Shown here piece after piece: positions 1-9,383 of a DNA stretch of 64,000 bases. The translations under genes were made by a program, and so were the position numbers. Within the stretch, counting starts at the first letter, position 1. Each line of letters opens with the position of its first letter. The DNA comes from Paenibacillus cellulosilyticus (GTDB taxonomy: Bacteria; Bacillota; Bacilli; Paenibacillales; Paenibacillaceae), in the NCBI RefSeq assembly GCF_003182255.1, contig NZ_QGTQ01000007.1, positions 98,319 through 162,318 of the forward strand, read 5' to 3'. The notes under the pieces were generated by a model. It was not told the DNA's origin. It did not search any database and saw only the letters and a list, made by a program, of their open reading frames with translations.

Positions 1-817
1 CACCAACTGTAAAATCCCCCTTTGCTAGGGCCGCACTAGCAACAATTAGTATCAATCCAGTTCCAATTTGAACGGTACCATTGGATATAGAATCGATTAT
101 TAGCAGGAATATGCGCTCTTTAATCATTGCTTTTTTTCGTTCAATGCCTAGAAGTTTAAATTTCTCTGTAACATCTTTTTCTGCATGCAGAGATTTAACG
201 GTAAGAACCGAATTGAATATCTCTGCGATAAAAGTAGTGACAAGCGACGTCTTTTCTCGACTCGTCTTATGATAGGAGGTTACATAGGACTTTAAGTAGT
301 TATTGAGGATAAGAATGAATAGTAGTGGAACAATAATGGTCAGTGTGATAACAGGATCTAAATAAAATAGTATGGTGAAAGAGAATACAGAGAATAAAGC
401 ATAGCCAGGAATCTCTTGCAGCATTCCAAGAACACCGACAGCTTGTCCGACATCGTCTTGCAGATTGTTTATAAATTCACCTACTGATGGATTACGTCCT
501 TGGACATTGGGTTTTTTGAGGTAACTAATCAGTAGATTTTTACGGATAAGGCAGCTGAATGAAAAATCCTGATACACATGGAGCAATAGCCCAGCAAAAA
601 TACAAAGAATTTGCACGAAAGAAGTTAATATGAGAATGGTAAGTAAGGTGGTGCTATTTCCGTTGTAATGCGTCCCTGTGAGGAAGTCGAACAATGATTT
701 GTTAATGATGCCGGTTAGTGCAGGAAGGATATATACAGTGCCCCAAAAAAATATGTTAGCAAAATAAGTGTTTCTTTTATAATTGATCATGCTTGTTATG
801 AATGCTTTTAGGGTCAC
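1..817 (-). CDS. ABC transporter, membrane-domain part (runs off the left edge)
   Basis: About 272 codons of a second half-size ABC transporter are visible. They are rich in hydrophobic segments and contain the loop typical of exporter transmembrane domains (...GEFINNLQDDVG...). The ATPase domain would lie beyond the window. I chose the GTG at 817: it overlaps the TGA stop of the preceding gene (GTGA, 814-817) and has AGGAAGGAG about 10 nt upstream, so the two are translationally coupled. An ATG at 790 is an alternative start. With the neighbouring half transporter it probably forms a heterodimeric exporter for the product of this operon or for a carrier-bound intermediate. The substrate cannot be read from the sequence. 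Confidence 0.8.
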   Translation of the reverse strand, partial: MTLKAFITSMINYKRNTYFANIFFWGTVYILPALTGIINKSLFDFLTGTHYNGNSTTLLTILILTSFVQILCIFAGLLLHVYQDFSFSCLIRKNLLISYLKKPNVQGRNPSVGEFINNLQDDVGQAVGVLGMLQEIPGYALFSVFSFTILFYLDPVITLTIIVPLLFILILNNYLKSYVTSYHKTSREKTSLVTTFIAEIFNSVLTVKSLHAEKDVTEKFKLLGIERKKAMIKERIFLLIIDSISNGTVQIGTGLILIVASAALAKGDFTVG

Positions 818-2559
818 TGTAAAGTCACTCCTTCCTGAGAATGAATGAATTCATATAGGAGCGACTTGTTATCGTTTTCGAGTATTTCACGTTCTCCATA
901 CTCCACAATGGTATGATTATCGATAATGGCTACATATTTAGCTAATCGAATTGAAGATAACTTGTGTGAAACGATAATCGCTGTACGCTTATTAATAAGT
1001 CCCTTCAGAATATTTTGTAGCCCGTATTCAGTAGCATCATCAAGTCTGGAGGTAGCTTCATCCAAAACTATCATTCCAGGATCTCTTAGAAACATTCTAG
1101 CCAATGCAATAAGCTGTTCTTCTCCGGCGGACAGCCCCGCATTCTGGGAGATAATTGTGTCGAAACCATGGGGGAGGGAACGGAACCATGAATCTAGTTG
1201 CAATTGATCGATTATTGTTAGAAGTTGATCGTCAGTGATACTGGGATCATATAGCGTAATATTGTCACGTAGCGAAGCGTTGAAAAGTTTGATATCCTGG
1301 TTGAAGTATCCAATACGACTGCGTATGGAGTCAATCTGGTATAGCCCGATGTCTAGATCGTTGATAAAGATGTTGCCTTTTAGAGGATCATACAATCTAA
1401 GGAGTAGCTTAGATAAGGTGGATTTTCCGCTGCCTGTTCGGCCAAGTACACATAGTGTCTCTCCGGCACGTAAGTGGAAAGAAATATGGTTAAGTACCAT
1501 TTTCTCATCATTGTACGCAAAGTCTACTTGATCGAATTTTACATCCAATGCGCCTGCGGGAAGTTTTCGATTGCCGTCCACTATCGACGCTGAGGGGATA
1601 ATTAGGCTGGAAAGCCTGGCGAAAGAAGCATCTACTTGCTGTAGTTCCTCGATTTGACTACGCAAAGTGTTTATTGGATTCATGAGCATTTGTTGGTAAT
1701 GTATGAGTAGGTAAATGCCGCCGACTGTTGTTGCTCCCTGCCTCCAGAGAAAGAGAGACAAAAAAAACATCAATGCAGTGCCGAGCCCTGTAAAAAGGAT
1801 GTTGCTCATCCACATTCCGTTTGCCATGAGCATGGCTTTCATTTGATTACGAATCAAGTTTCTTGTAAGCAATGTGTATTTAATGATGATATATTTTAAT
1901 GATGCATTTCCCGTGACATTTTCTTTTGCTGCAACAGCTTCGCCAATAAATCCGGAGAAATTGGCAGAACTTTGGATGTAATTGAACCAGTGTAGAGAAG
2001 ATATGGAGCGTAGCTTGCGGAATATCGCGAATAACACAACCGTAAAGCAAGTAAAACATAAACCAACCAGCCAATTCTCAATAAATATCATACTAAGAAT
2101 GCCAATTAGCAGCAGAGCGTTTCCTATAAATTGAATAGAAAGGTTGGAGAAAAAACGAGCTAGAGTACTGACATCCCCATCAAGACGCTCTATCATCTCC
2201 CCGGGCGTCCTTTTCTGCTGATATACCATATCCTGTCCTAGGCATATTCGAAAGAGAGAAACCCTCATATCATTCGTAGTGGACCATCCGATGGTCTCTG
2301 CGAGAGTGCCTATTACCACATTAATGAGAAGATTAAAAAGCACAATGAGAAGGAACAGCATAGCTGCGGTAATAATGGAACGAAAGGATTGGTTACTTAG
2401 CGCCGAGTCGATAATGAACCGTGTGATTTGAGGTTGTATGATTTGAATGACTATGTTCGCAAGCAACAGTAACGACATGATTGAGAAACTGATCTTATAG
2501 GGTTTAATATAGGTAAGGAAAAGCTTAATTTTACTTGAGAACATATCTTTGTTCATCAT
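814..2559 (-). CDS. ABC exporter half-transporter (membrane plus ATPase domain)
   Basis: This 581-residue protein has the MsbA/LmrA layout: an N-terminal six-helix membrane domain (about residues 15-320) and a C-terminal nucleotide-binding domain. Walker A GRTGSGKST lies at residues 373-381, the Q-loop region reads YFNQD, and Walker B is MIVLDEATS followed by the SHKL H-loop. The signature motif is LSAGE instead of the usual LSGGQ. Such degenerate signatures are common in one half of heterodimeric exporters, and a second half transporter follows directly, so I infer a heterodimer. The start overlaps the stop of the upstream ACP gene (ATGA). The operon context with ACPs and a glycosyltransferase suggests export of a small metabolite or lipid-like product. 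Confidence 0.9.
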   Translation of the reverse strand: MMNKDMFSSKIKLFLTYIKPYKISFSIMSLLLLANIVIQIIQPQITRFIIDSALSNQSFRSIITAAMLFLLIVLFNLLINVVIGTLAETIGWSTTNDMRVSLFRICLGQDMVYQQKRTPGEMIERLDGDVSTLARFFSNLSIQFIGNALLLIGILSMIFIENWLVGLCFTCFTVVLFAIFRKLRSISSLHWFNYIQSSANFSGFIGEAVAAKENVTGNASLKYIIIKYTLLTRNLIRNQMKAMLMANGMWMSNILFTGLGTALMFFLSLFLWRQGATTVGGIYLLIHYQQMLMNPINTLRSQIEELQQVDASFARLSSLIIPSASIVDGNRKLPAGALDVKFDQVDFAYNDEKMVLNHISFHLRAGETLCVLGRTGSGKSTLSKLLLRLYDPLKGNIFINDLDIGLYQIDSIRSRIGYFNQDIKLFNASLRDNITLYDPSITDDQLLTIIDQLQLDSWFRSLPHGFDTIISQNAGLSAGEEQLIALARMFLRDPGMIVLDEATSRLDDATEYGLQNILKGLINKRTAIIVSHKLSSIRLAKYVAIIDNHTIVEYGEREILENDNKSLLYEFIHSQEGVTLQ

Positions 2560-2804
2560 CGTACGGAATCGTTCGAAGCAAACCTCAATATGTATTCGTG
2601 TACATCTCTAATGGTCAGCAGCTCATCGAGATTCAATTGATCGTCAAGTACGTCAATATTCAACATTATTTCGATCTCAACTAACAACTCCACGATGTGA
2701 GTGGAATCAAGTTCTAATTCGGCGAATAAAGTGTCCTCAAGAATCTCACCAATATTATTAAGTCTTTTAATAATCGAAATTATTTCTTCAATGCTAATCA
2801 TCAT
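2556..2804 (-). CDS. Stand-alone acyl carrier protein
   Basis: An 82-residue acidic helical protein with an ACP-type phosphopantetheine site: ELDSTHIVELL, with the predicted attachment Ser at residue 34. The usual Leu after DS is replaced by Thr. AGAAGGG sits just upstream of the ATG. The gene overlaps the glycosyltransferase stop by 11 nt and the following ABC gene start by 4 nt, so it is an internal operon member. It is one of two discrete ACPs in this minus-strand operon. No PKS or NRPS module is present nearby, so the acyl group must be loaded by a free-standing enzyme; the FkbH-like protein at 7548 is a candidate (inference). Confidence 0.85.
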   Translation of the reverse strand: MMISIEEIISIIKRLNNIGEILEDTLFAELELDSTHIVELLVEIEIMLNIDVLDDQLNLDELLTIRDVHEYILRFASNDSVR

Positions 2805-3945
2805 TTTTCATCCCTTCTAAAAGTTCTGTTATTAGTTTCGCGCTTTGCAGTTGAGCATTATAGGTTCTCACTTTGTTGCTAATCGCTAAAGCGTTAAGCC
2901 GATATGTCGGATCGCTCTGGATTTCCAGAAAATGGTTGTATAGAGTTGACTCAAGTATTTCATCCGGGTTTAGTGTTTTGGATACGCCTAGCTTACTGCA
3001 TTGATCAGCCAGAATGGAATGGTCTGCTCCAAGCGGAATAATAATCATGGGGATTCCATACAGAAGACAACTTTGCAAAGTTCCGCATCCACCGTGTGTA
3101 ATTACGAGGTCCGCTTGAGGGAAAATTTCATGATGGGTAGGGAAGGATATGCTGGGCTCCTGTGTAGTGATGGAAGCGAGTCGTGGATTCCCGCTAATAA
3201 TTACTTCAAAAACAGGGCGACGAAATACTGTGGAGCAAGTATTCACATATAAATTAGTTATTTCTTTAAGCTCTACGCGTGGTACTGAGGAAGTGCATAC
3301 TACAATGACAAACTTATCATCTTTCCGTTTAGGTTTTGAAAGATGATTACTTTGTGGTGGAACCGCCATAGGACATGATCCTACATATCGAAAAGTAGGA
3401 TGGTTAATGACGAAGTCTAGATCGATTAGTTCGGGATAGACAAGAACTAGGTGAAGCAAGGAAGAAAGGCCAGCTAAATCACCTCGAGAATGAAACGGAT
3501 GGACAGTAGGTGGCAGATGGTTATTGGCTCTGATTTGATCGAGCTTTCTTTGATAGCGTGCCATTAACCGTAAGTTCACTGACTGACTTCCTGGAACTGC
3601 CTTATCGGATAGTGGAAGCGATGTCTGAATACTAACGGAAGGGATGCAGTACAACTCTGCGGCAATGGCAGGGGCAGAGAGAGAGGAATCATTAATTATC
3701 AGATCAATTGGTTGTAGGTTGATAAATTGCGAAACATCCTCCAGCATCTCTTCAATGAAATATTCGGGAAAACGGTCCCACCCAATGGCATGGAAGTGGA
3801 GAAGGTTTTGAATCGCCAGAAATTTTACAGAATGATGGCTCAATAGCCATACCTCATGCCCGAGACGGGTCAGTTGAACGCCTATTTGAATAATAGGTAG
3901 AACATGACCTTGAAGACGTTGAGTAACAATTGCAATTCGAGCCAT
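2794..3945 (-). CDS. MGT-type glycosyltransferase (GT1 family, GT-B fold)
   Basis: This 383-residue protein begins with the GT-B N-terminal strand (RIAIVTQRLQGHVLPIIQIG) and carries the UGT/MGT donor-site block ITHGGCGTLQSCLLYGIPMI, with the conserved His at residue 284, followed by a PLGADHSILADQ segment. These are hallmarks of macrolide-type glycosyltransferases that use nucleotide sugars on small-molecule acceptors. It is cytosolic, with no signal peptide. It lies between an M29 aminopeptidase and an ACP in a tightly packed operon. A second MGT-type enzyme is encoded at 19241. The acceptor is unknown; a natural product made by this locus is most likely. Confidence 0.9.
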   Translation of the reverse strand: MARIAIVTQRLQGHVLPIIQIGVQLTRLGHEVWLLSHHSVKFLAIQNLLHFHAIGWDRFPEYFIEEMLEDVSQFINLQPIDLIINDSSLSAPAIAAELYCIPSVSIQTSLPLSDKAVPGSQSVNLRLMARYQRKLDQIRANNHLPPTVHPFHSRGDLAGLSSLLHLVLVYPELIDLDFVINHPTFRYVGSCPMAVPPQSNHLSKPKRKDDKFVIVVCTSSVPRVELKEITNLYVNTCSTVFRRPVFEVIISGNPRLASITTQEPSISFPTHHEIFPQADLVITHGGCGTLQSCLLYGIPMIIIPLGADHSILADQCSKLGVSKTLNPDEILESTLYNHFLEIQSDPTYRLNALAISNKVRTYNAQLQSAKLITELLEGMKNDD

Positions 3946-3957
3946 GACATCACCATC

Positions 3958-5058
3958 TCATTCTTCATTCAAATGTTTCAGTTCCGGCAATATAAAGAGT
4001 CCGTCTTCTCGAATGAGGATCCCATCAAAATAAAGTGCTCCGCCGCCGTAATTCTTACTTTGCATTAAGACCAAGTCCCAGTGAATACTGGAATTGTTTC
4101 CGTTATCAGCCATTGGATAGGCTTGCCCTAGTGCTAGGTGGATGCTTCCATTCATCTTCTCATCGAAAATTAAACTATTTGTAGGTTTTATAATGGCGGG
4201 GTTAAGCCCTATACCAAATTCGCCCAGGTAACAGGCGCCATTATCTGTATTCAGTATGGAATTGAGCATGGTCATATTATCGCTTGAGGCGTTTACGACT
4301 CGGCCTTTACGAAACTCTAAGGATACATTGTGAAATAACTTCCCCATATAATATCCAGGAATATTGAACTGAATATAACCTTCTGTCGAGTGCAGTACGG
4401 GTGCGGTGAAAATTTCGCCGTCGGGCAAGTTATACTTTCCCATGCAAAGGAAACTCGGGATATTGTTAATCGAGAACGTTAGATCTGTGCCGGGCGACGT
4501 GATTCTGACCTTATCTGTGTGATCTAATAAGTGTTGTAACGGTTCAGCCTTCTCACGGAGTTGCTCATAATCTAGACTGCTCGCTTGAAAATAAAATGAT
4601 TTAAAAGACTCCAAACTCATACCGGCAAGCTGCGCAGCGCCTTCAGTTGGCCATTGAAGAAGTATCCAATGATCAAGAGATGCCATCGTGGCCTGAATCG
4701 GCTGAAGGTACTCGTTAATATATAGTTTATACCGTTCTTCATCGACGTCATTCATCTCATAAAGGTTAGGTGTTGATCGTATTCCGATATAAGCATTCAT
4801 TGTTTTCATTTGGTAGATACGCTGCTTGGCCATTAGCTTAATTTGTTGTGGGTGACTGCCTTGCAACAGTCTTTTTAAGTGTTTTGTCATTACGGTGTGT
4901 AAAAATGGAATGCCTCCGGATGAATAAATTGACGTAATAAGCTCATCTATTAAAGAGTCAGCTTCACCTACAACATCAATGAAGACACGTTGCAGGGGTG
5001 CGACAGCCAACGACTTGGAGACGATCGCATCGGCAAGTTTTTTGGTGTTTAATGGCAT
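3958..5058 (-). CDS. M29-family aminopeptidase-like protein
   Basis: A 366-residue protein matching the thermophilic aminopeptidase (M29, AmpS/AmpT) pattern. The blocks GEIFTAP, LGEFGIG, IFDEK, GSIHLALG and SSIHWD are in the right order, so the two Glu, two His and Asp metal ligands expected for the dinuclear site appear present. Family members remove N-terminal residues from peptides. Its start overlaps the stop of the upstream gene by 10 nt, so it is part of the ACP/glycosyltransferase operon rather than a housekeeping unit. In this context it may remove a protecting aminoacyl or peptidyl group from a biosynthetic intermediate (inference). Confidence 0.85.
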   Translation of the reverse strand: MPLNTKKLADAIVSKSLAVAPLQRVFIDVVGEADSLIDELITSIYSSGGIPFLHTVMTKHLKRLLQGSHPQQIKLMAKQRIYQMKTMNAYIGIRSTPNLYEMNDVDEERYKLYINEYLQPIQATMASLDHWILLQWPTEGAAQLAGMSLESFKSFYFQASSLDYEQLREKAEPLQHLLDHTDKVRITSPGTDLTFSINNIPSFLCMGKYNLPDGEIFTAPVLHSTEGYIQFNIPGYYMGKLFHNVSLEFRKGRVVNASSDNMTMLNSILNTDNGACYLGEFGIGLNPAIIKPTNSLIFDEKMNGSIHLALGQAYPMADNGNNSSIHWDLVLMQSKNYGGGALYFDGILIREDGLFILPELKHLNEE

Positions 5059-6062
5059 AGGTCTCCTGTTAAGGGCTCGAGCCCTCTCATTAGTTTAGTT
5101 TCGAGATCATACATATAAATGAGATATTCATTCAGTTTTGAACGGTAGTCACGTTCGGGTTGCTTTTTCCACTTCATAAGTATGCCCATGACTAGCGACC
5201 AGCTTTTACATAGTGGGATGAGTTCTTCCGCCCAGTCGGCATGCAAGAGACTGCGTGGTATTTGTCTCTTAACTACAGCAAGCAGCCATAATTCACGCAG
5301 CTTTCTATAGTAGTTAATATCAAACTCCAAGTGCTCCAAATATATGTTTAACTGTTCGTGCGAAAGACTGTATAAATGATTGATAAATGTTTGTAGACGC
5401 GCTAGTCCTCCACAATGGAGCATGGCATGGACGGAATCTCTTATAATTCGATGAAAGGTAGTTTCCCATGTTTCATTGGATGAGTCAGGGAGACGCTCCA
5501 GAATCGCAACACCAAATTCATTGGAATAACGAAGGCATTGATCCAAATGTGACCAAGGGATTATGCCAACTTGTCCATTGATTAAAAAATCTTTAACAAG
5601 TGTGTCGTCTATTAGTATCAGCGAAGAATCGGTGACATCAGCTACTATCGCCCAATGAATGATAGAGTGTTTTTTGTAATAGGTTGAGAATGCAGCTTTA
5701 TCTGCTTGATAAAAAATGAGCGCATAACGATGAGCTTCAAGTATTAACTTTATGAAGGATCGTATATCGGATTTATCGTTCAAGGGGTACTTGCCTACTT
5801 TCCAACCGTGGTTCAATGTCGGCAAACTGCGCCTAAGATGAAACTCTCCGAGTAGATGGCAGTCAAATGGATTAAGGAATACGGGAAGGAGTTCGTTCGC
5901 TGCGACATGCTGGCGGAGTAGTACTTCTTTGGTACAAAGTTGGAGACAATCAAGCGAGCGGTCGCTTAAACCTGCCTGATCCTGATAGCGCCAATTAATA
6001 GCAGTTGGGGAATGAAGAATGTCATTGAAGAGAAGAGTGGGATGGCTTGGCAAATGGTTCAT
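5049..6062 (-). CDS. Uncharacterised protein, possible BtrH/C39-like fold
   Basis: A 337-residue protein I do not firmly recognise. Its first half resembles the BtrH_N/C39-like layout seen in its neighbours: an NPFDCHLLG segment with a Cys, a central YALIFYQAD strand, then HSIIHWAIVADVTDSSLILIDD, comparable with the HxxLxxGYD...ADF block of the paralogues. The second half is helical. BtrH-type proteins transfer an acyl group from an ACP to an acceptor in butirosin biosynthesis. The gene sits directly after an ACP gene (13-nt gap), which fits such a role. It is the most divergent of the five candidates, and function is inferred from context only. Confidence 0.5.
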   Translation of the reverse strand: MNHLPSHPTLLFNDILHSPTAINWRYQDQAGLSDRSLDCLQLCTKEVLLRQHVAANELLPVFLNPFDCHLLGEFHLRRSLPTLNHGWKVGKYPLNDKSDIRSFIKLILEAHRYALIFYQADKAAFSTYYKKHSIIHWAIVADVTDSSLILIDDTLVKDFLINGQVGIIPWSHLDQCLRYSNEFGVAILERLPDSSNETWETTFHRIIRDSVHAMLHCGGLARLQTFINHLYSLSHEQLNIYLEHLEFDINYYRKLRELWLLAVVKRQIPRSLLHADWAEELIPLCKSWSLVMGILMKWKKQPERDYRSKLNEYLIYMYDLETKLMRGLEPLTGDLCH

Positions 6063-6074
6063 CAGCGGCCCCCC

Positions 6075-6326
6075 TTAGGATTCTGGGAAGTACTTATTAA
6101 TCAGTTCGAAAATAGATGCAGGCGTTGAGAAGTTGTCTAGCAATAGATCATCATCATGAATCTCAATATTAAAAAGGTCCTCCAATTCCACAACTAGTCT
6201 TATATAGAGCATGGAATCCATCCCGATAGATAATAAGTTATAGTCGCCAGGAAGCTCGTTCTGGGAAGTGGTCATGATTTGTAGCAGACACTGTTGAATA
6301 ACTTGGTAGCGTTCTAATGCGTTCAC
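6075..6326 (-). CDS. Stand-alone acyl carrier protein
   Basis: An 83-residue ACP with the motif LLSIGMDSMLYIRLVVELE; the predicted phosphopantetheine Ser is residue 38. I place the start at the GTG at 6326-6324, which has GAAGG about 6 nt upstream and lies 16 nt after the stop of the BtrH-like gene. An upstream in-frame ATG at 6389 would add 21 residues with no ACP character and overlap the neighbour. It is the second discrete ACP of this operon and the partner best placed for the adjacent BtrH-like proteins. The two ACPs differ clearly in sequence, so they may carry different acyl groups. Confidence 0.85.
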   Translation of the reverse strand: MNALERYQVIQQCLLQIMTTSQNELPGDYNLLSIGMDSMLYIRLVVELEDLFNIEIHDDDLLLDNFSTPASIFELINKYFPES

Positions 6327-6342
6327 TGGAATACCTTCTTTC

Positions 6343-7374
6343 TTATTGTGGGATGTACTTGCCAATATGCTGAGAGACAAAATACTCAAGTAACATTGTG
6401 TTAGCTCTTCGTTCTTTCTCGCCTATCTTTCTTAGGCCATTAGATATTTCTATGCATAATGCTGTCTCAGGTTTCTTTTGAAAGTTAATCGAATTCAATT
6501 TATTGCTTTTTAACATGGATCGAATCTCTTGGAAAATGGAGAGGATTTTTTGCAACATAGTACTGTGCCCGTCTTCATGCTCAATAAGCTGTAATCGAGT
6601 AAGTGCGATGTTGTTATGTAACAATAATTTTTGATTGATGATGTTCCAATAAGGAAAATAGAAGGGATCTATTGTATTTTCATTGATGCGCTCCTTGAAA
6701 AAAGAGGACAAGATGTGGGGCACACCATATCCTAATGAGTAGCCGGATTTGACATGGCTCGAACAAGCCATCCCCTTTTCGAGAGCAAAGAAGATTTTTT
6801 GCCGATTCAGCCGAGTATCATGATTTTGAAGCCCTTTAATAACCGAAAGAGGGAAACCATAAAAGGCAAACCATTTTTGTGCATAGTTTTCCCTTTTCAA
6901 TACTTGATGAAATGCATGGGTGCATGTGTGATAATCTACCTCGATGCTTCCGAATGTGGTATTGGAGACCTCGAACGCAAGTATGCTCAGTTTATTCGTT
7001 TCGTCGTTGTAACCATATACAAGGCATTCATGAATCATTGGTTTTTTATTGTAGAAATGAGAATCTGGTATTAAAGCCCAGTCTAAATATAGAAGAACAT
7101 AATGCCCTTTGTTTAGCTGGCATTTTATAAAGGGTATGATATCTCCGGTATCTACATGCAATTCCTCCTCAATGACATTAGAATAGACATCAAGATGGTC
7201 TTCAAATCGAAGAGTTGGGAAGTCGCTATCAACCTGAGTGACCATTAAATTAATAAAATGACTGTGCAGCCAGTAGATGTTACTTTTCACTGACAAAACG
7301 ACACTTAATCGAAAGTTGTGATAACACTCCAATGCGAATCCAGGGTTTGCTTCTATTGATAGTTTTCTTTTCAT
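6343..7374 (-). CDS. BtrH/C39-like protein, possible ACP-dependent acyltransferase
   Basis: A 343-residue protein sharing an extended pattern with those at 9380, 10577 and 15360: a strand YVLLYLDWALIP, then HECLVYGYND, a following strand block, and a C-terminal helical part with LQLIEHEDGH (compare HLLWEHKKLM in the paralogues). The N-terminal half looks like the BtrH_N domain (C39-like fold). BtrH moves an acyl side chain from an ACP to an aminoglycoside in butirosin biosynthesis. It is the first gene of the minus-strand operon; AAAGGA precedes the ATG. Assignment rests on motif resemblance, and a structural or HMM search would be decisive. Confidence 0.6.
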   Translation of the reverse strand: MKRKLSIEANPGFALECYHNFRLSVVLSVKSNIYWLHSHFINLMVTQVDSDFPTLRFEDHLDVYSNVIEEELHVDTGDIIPFIKCQLNKGHYVLLYLDWALIPDSHFYNKKPMIHECLVYGYNDETNKLSILAFEVSNTTFGSIEVDYHTCTHAFHQVLKRENYAQKWFAFYGFPLSVIKGLQNHDTRLNRQKIFFALEKGMACSSHVKSGYSLGYGVPHILSSFFKERINENTIDPFYFPYWNIINQKLLLHNNIALTRLQLIEHEDGHSTMLQKILSIFQEIRSMLKSNKLNSINFQKKPETALCIEISNGLRKIGEKERRANTMLLEYFVSQHIGKYIPQ

Positions 7375-7547
7375 TTCGTTGCGTCCTTTACATAAATAGT
7401 AAGCGGCTAATACTTTGATTCTATTTCTAATCAGAGGTTTAAGCTCGGTTTAGCTTGTTGGAGGTTTATTCATAAAGACATAACAAAACCTGAGCGCTTA
7501 AATCCTGCATTTGCAATAATGATGGGAATAGTGAGAGGGGGCTATAT

Positions 7548-9383
7548 ATGGACACTAATGGATGTCAAGCTGTAGAAGACATTAAACTTGTTATATGGGA
7601 TTTGGACAATACGTTTTGGAATGGTACCCTGACAGAGGGAGATTGGGAGTGGAATCAATCCAATAGTAAAATTGTTATTGACCTGGTTAGTAGAGGCATT
7701 ATGAATTCCATATGTTCAAAGAACAATTTCCAGCAAGTTAAGAGTGTTCTAGAAGATTTCGGTATGTGGGGCTATTTTATATTCCCCCAAATTAAATGGA
7801 TGCCGAAAGGGATGCTAGTTAAAAGTATAGTTGAACTTTCAAATCTCCGTCCTCCTAATATTCTCTTTATTGATGATGATTTCAATAATATCAGAGAAGT
7901 AACGTTTTATAACCCCGCTATTCAATCAGCTACAGTTAATGAACTCCCCACATTGTTATCGCTTCCTTGTATGCAGGGCAAGAGCGATCATGCTCATAAA
8001 CGATTAAACCAATATAAAATTCTGGAGCAAAAACAAGAAGTAAAAGTAAAGATGGAGTCGAACGAAGATTTTTTGAAGCAGAGCCAGATTTGTGTCTCAA
8101 TAGCATCGGATTGTGAAAATCGTATTAGTGAGATAAGTGATCTAATTAAGCGCACAAACCAACTTAACTTTACGAAGAAGAGAATAACAATAGATCAACT
8201 ACAGCTTTTATTAATTGACCCTAATATAGAATCAAGATACATTACCGTAACGGATCGTTATGGAGACTATGGAACCACGGGTTTTTATGCAAAAAGGGAC
8301 GGGAAACTTGAGCATTTCGTTTTCTCTTGCAGATTGTTAAATATGGGAGTAGAACAGTGGGTATATGCACAGTTAGGGTTTCCTCCAATTGTGGTAACCG
8401 AAGCGGGGGAAGTCGCGGTTCAATTATCAGATGGATACTGTCCGTATTGGGTTAACGAGGAAGCGGATACGGATTCTTTGAATCCAGCGACAAATATGAA
8501 GTCTGTCATTAACTGCGTTATTAGAGGTGGATGTGACTTGGAGCAGCTATCTCATTATCTTTATTACGAAAATATAAACGTAATTAGAGAGCTTTGTTTC
8601 TACAGTTTCGAAAAAGGTGAAATCCGAAGAGATCATCTAGAAATTGTGAAGCAGACAATGAGTCTGCCTAAGGAAGAGAAGGAATGGTTATATGAGCATC
8701 TTCCGTTTTACGATAAATATATGCATGACACAAATATGTTTGACAAACAGATTGATGTTGTTGTATATAGCGTCATTTCTGATTATGGTTTAGGGGTATA
8801 TGAGTTTGTAAATGATGATCGCGACAAGCAATTAAGAGTCGTATATGGATCTAACGAATTGCCTATTACGGACTTAAGCAAGCATAAATTTTTGCCAGAG
8901 TATGCTTCCACGCAGTTAACTAGAAATCCGCAATTTTTAGAATGGTTTAATCAGAAGGCAGTTTTTTTGGGTCCAACGAGCCAAAGGGATTTTATGAATA
9001 ATCTATATTGGTTAAGAGAGAAGCTCCCGTCCAGTACGTTGCTTATTTTGTTGAATGGTGCTGAAGTAGCCCCGCATAACGTACCAATGGAGACGAGGGT
9101 GCAGAGACATACACTGATGAATAATACGTTAAAACAATTCACGAACTCAGTATGCAATACATTTACGGTTGATGTGAACCAGTATGTACAATCACCCCAT
9201 GATCTTACGGATGATATCTCGCATTACCAAAGATTTGTCTACCAGAAGCTTGCTGAAGAAATAGTATCGATTATTAAAGGGGCCTTTTCGATTAAAGTGA
9301 CATTAGATCACAAGCAAAAACGGGCTACAAGTATTAAGGACAAGATGACACAGGAAATATGGTTTGAAGAAGAGTATAGATGA
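7548..9383 (+). CDS. FkbH-like HAD-superfamily protein (glyceryl-ACP type) with extra C-terminal domain
   Basis: A 611-residue protein that starts with the HAD IIIC motif IWDLDNTFWNG (Asp18, Asp20) and the FIDDDFNNI motif, followed from about residue 200 by the GNAT-like half of FkbH proteins (RTNQLNFTKKR, YGDYGTTGFY). FkbH enzymes move a glyceryl phosphate unit from 1,3-bisphosphoglycerate to an ACP. A further domain of about 300 residues follows (IRGGCDLEQLSHYL onward) and resembles the SGNH-like extension of some FkbH relatives; I cannot assign it with certainty. GAGAGGGGG lies 7 nt upstream of the ATG. It is divergent from the ACP operon and coupled (ATGA) to the next BtrH-like gene. It probably loads one of the two ACPs. 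Confidence 0.8.
   Translation: MDTNGCQAVEDIKLVIWDLDNTFWNGTLTEGDWEWNQSNSKIVIDLVSRGIMNSICSKNNFQQVKSVLEDFGMWGYFIFPQIKWMPKGMLVKSIVELSNLRPPNILFIDDDFNNIREVTFYNPAIQSATVNELPTLLSLPCMQGKSDHAHKRLNQYKILEQKQEVKVKMESNEDFLKQSQICVSIASDCENRISEISDLIKRTNQLNFTKKRITIDQLQLLLIDPNIESRYITVTDRYGDYGTTGFYAKRDGKLEHFVFSCRLLNMGVEQWVYAQLGFPPIVVTEAGEVAVQLSDGYCPYWVNEEADTDSLNPATNMKSVINCVIRGGCDLEQLSHYLYYENINVIRELCFYSFEKGEIRRDHLEIVKQTMSLPKEEKEWLYEHLPFYDKYMHDTNMFDKQIDVVVYSVISDYGLGVYEFVNDDRDKQLRVVYGSNELPITDLSKHKFLPEYASTQLTRNPQFLEWFNQKAVFLGPTSQRDFMNNLYWLREKLPSSTLLILLNGAEVAPHNVPMETRVQRHTLMNNTLKQFTNSVCNTFTVDVNQYVQSPHDLTDDISHYQRFVYQKLAEEIVSIIKGAFSIKVTLDHKQKRATSIKDKMTQEIWFEEEYR

Noticed and set aside
7375..7547. Imperfect inverted repeat (TTTAAGC at 7438, GCTTAAA at 7496) in the divergent promoter region
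   Set aside because: The arms are short and AT-rich with a 51-nt gap; it could be chance and no regulator can be linked.
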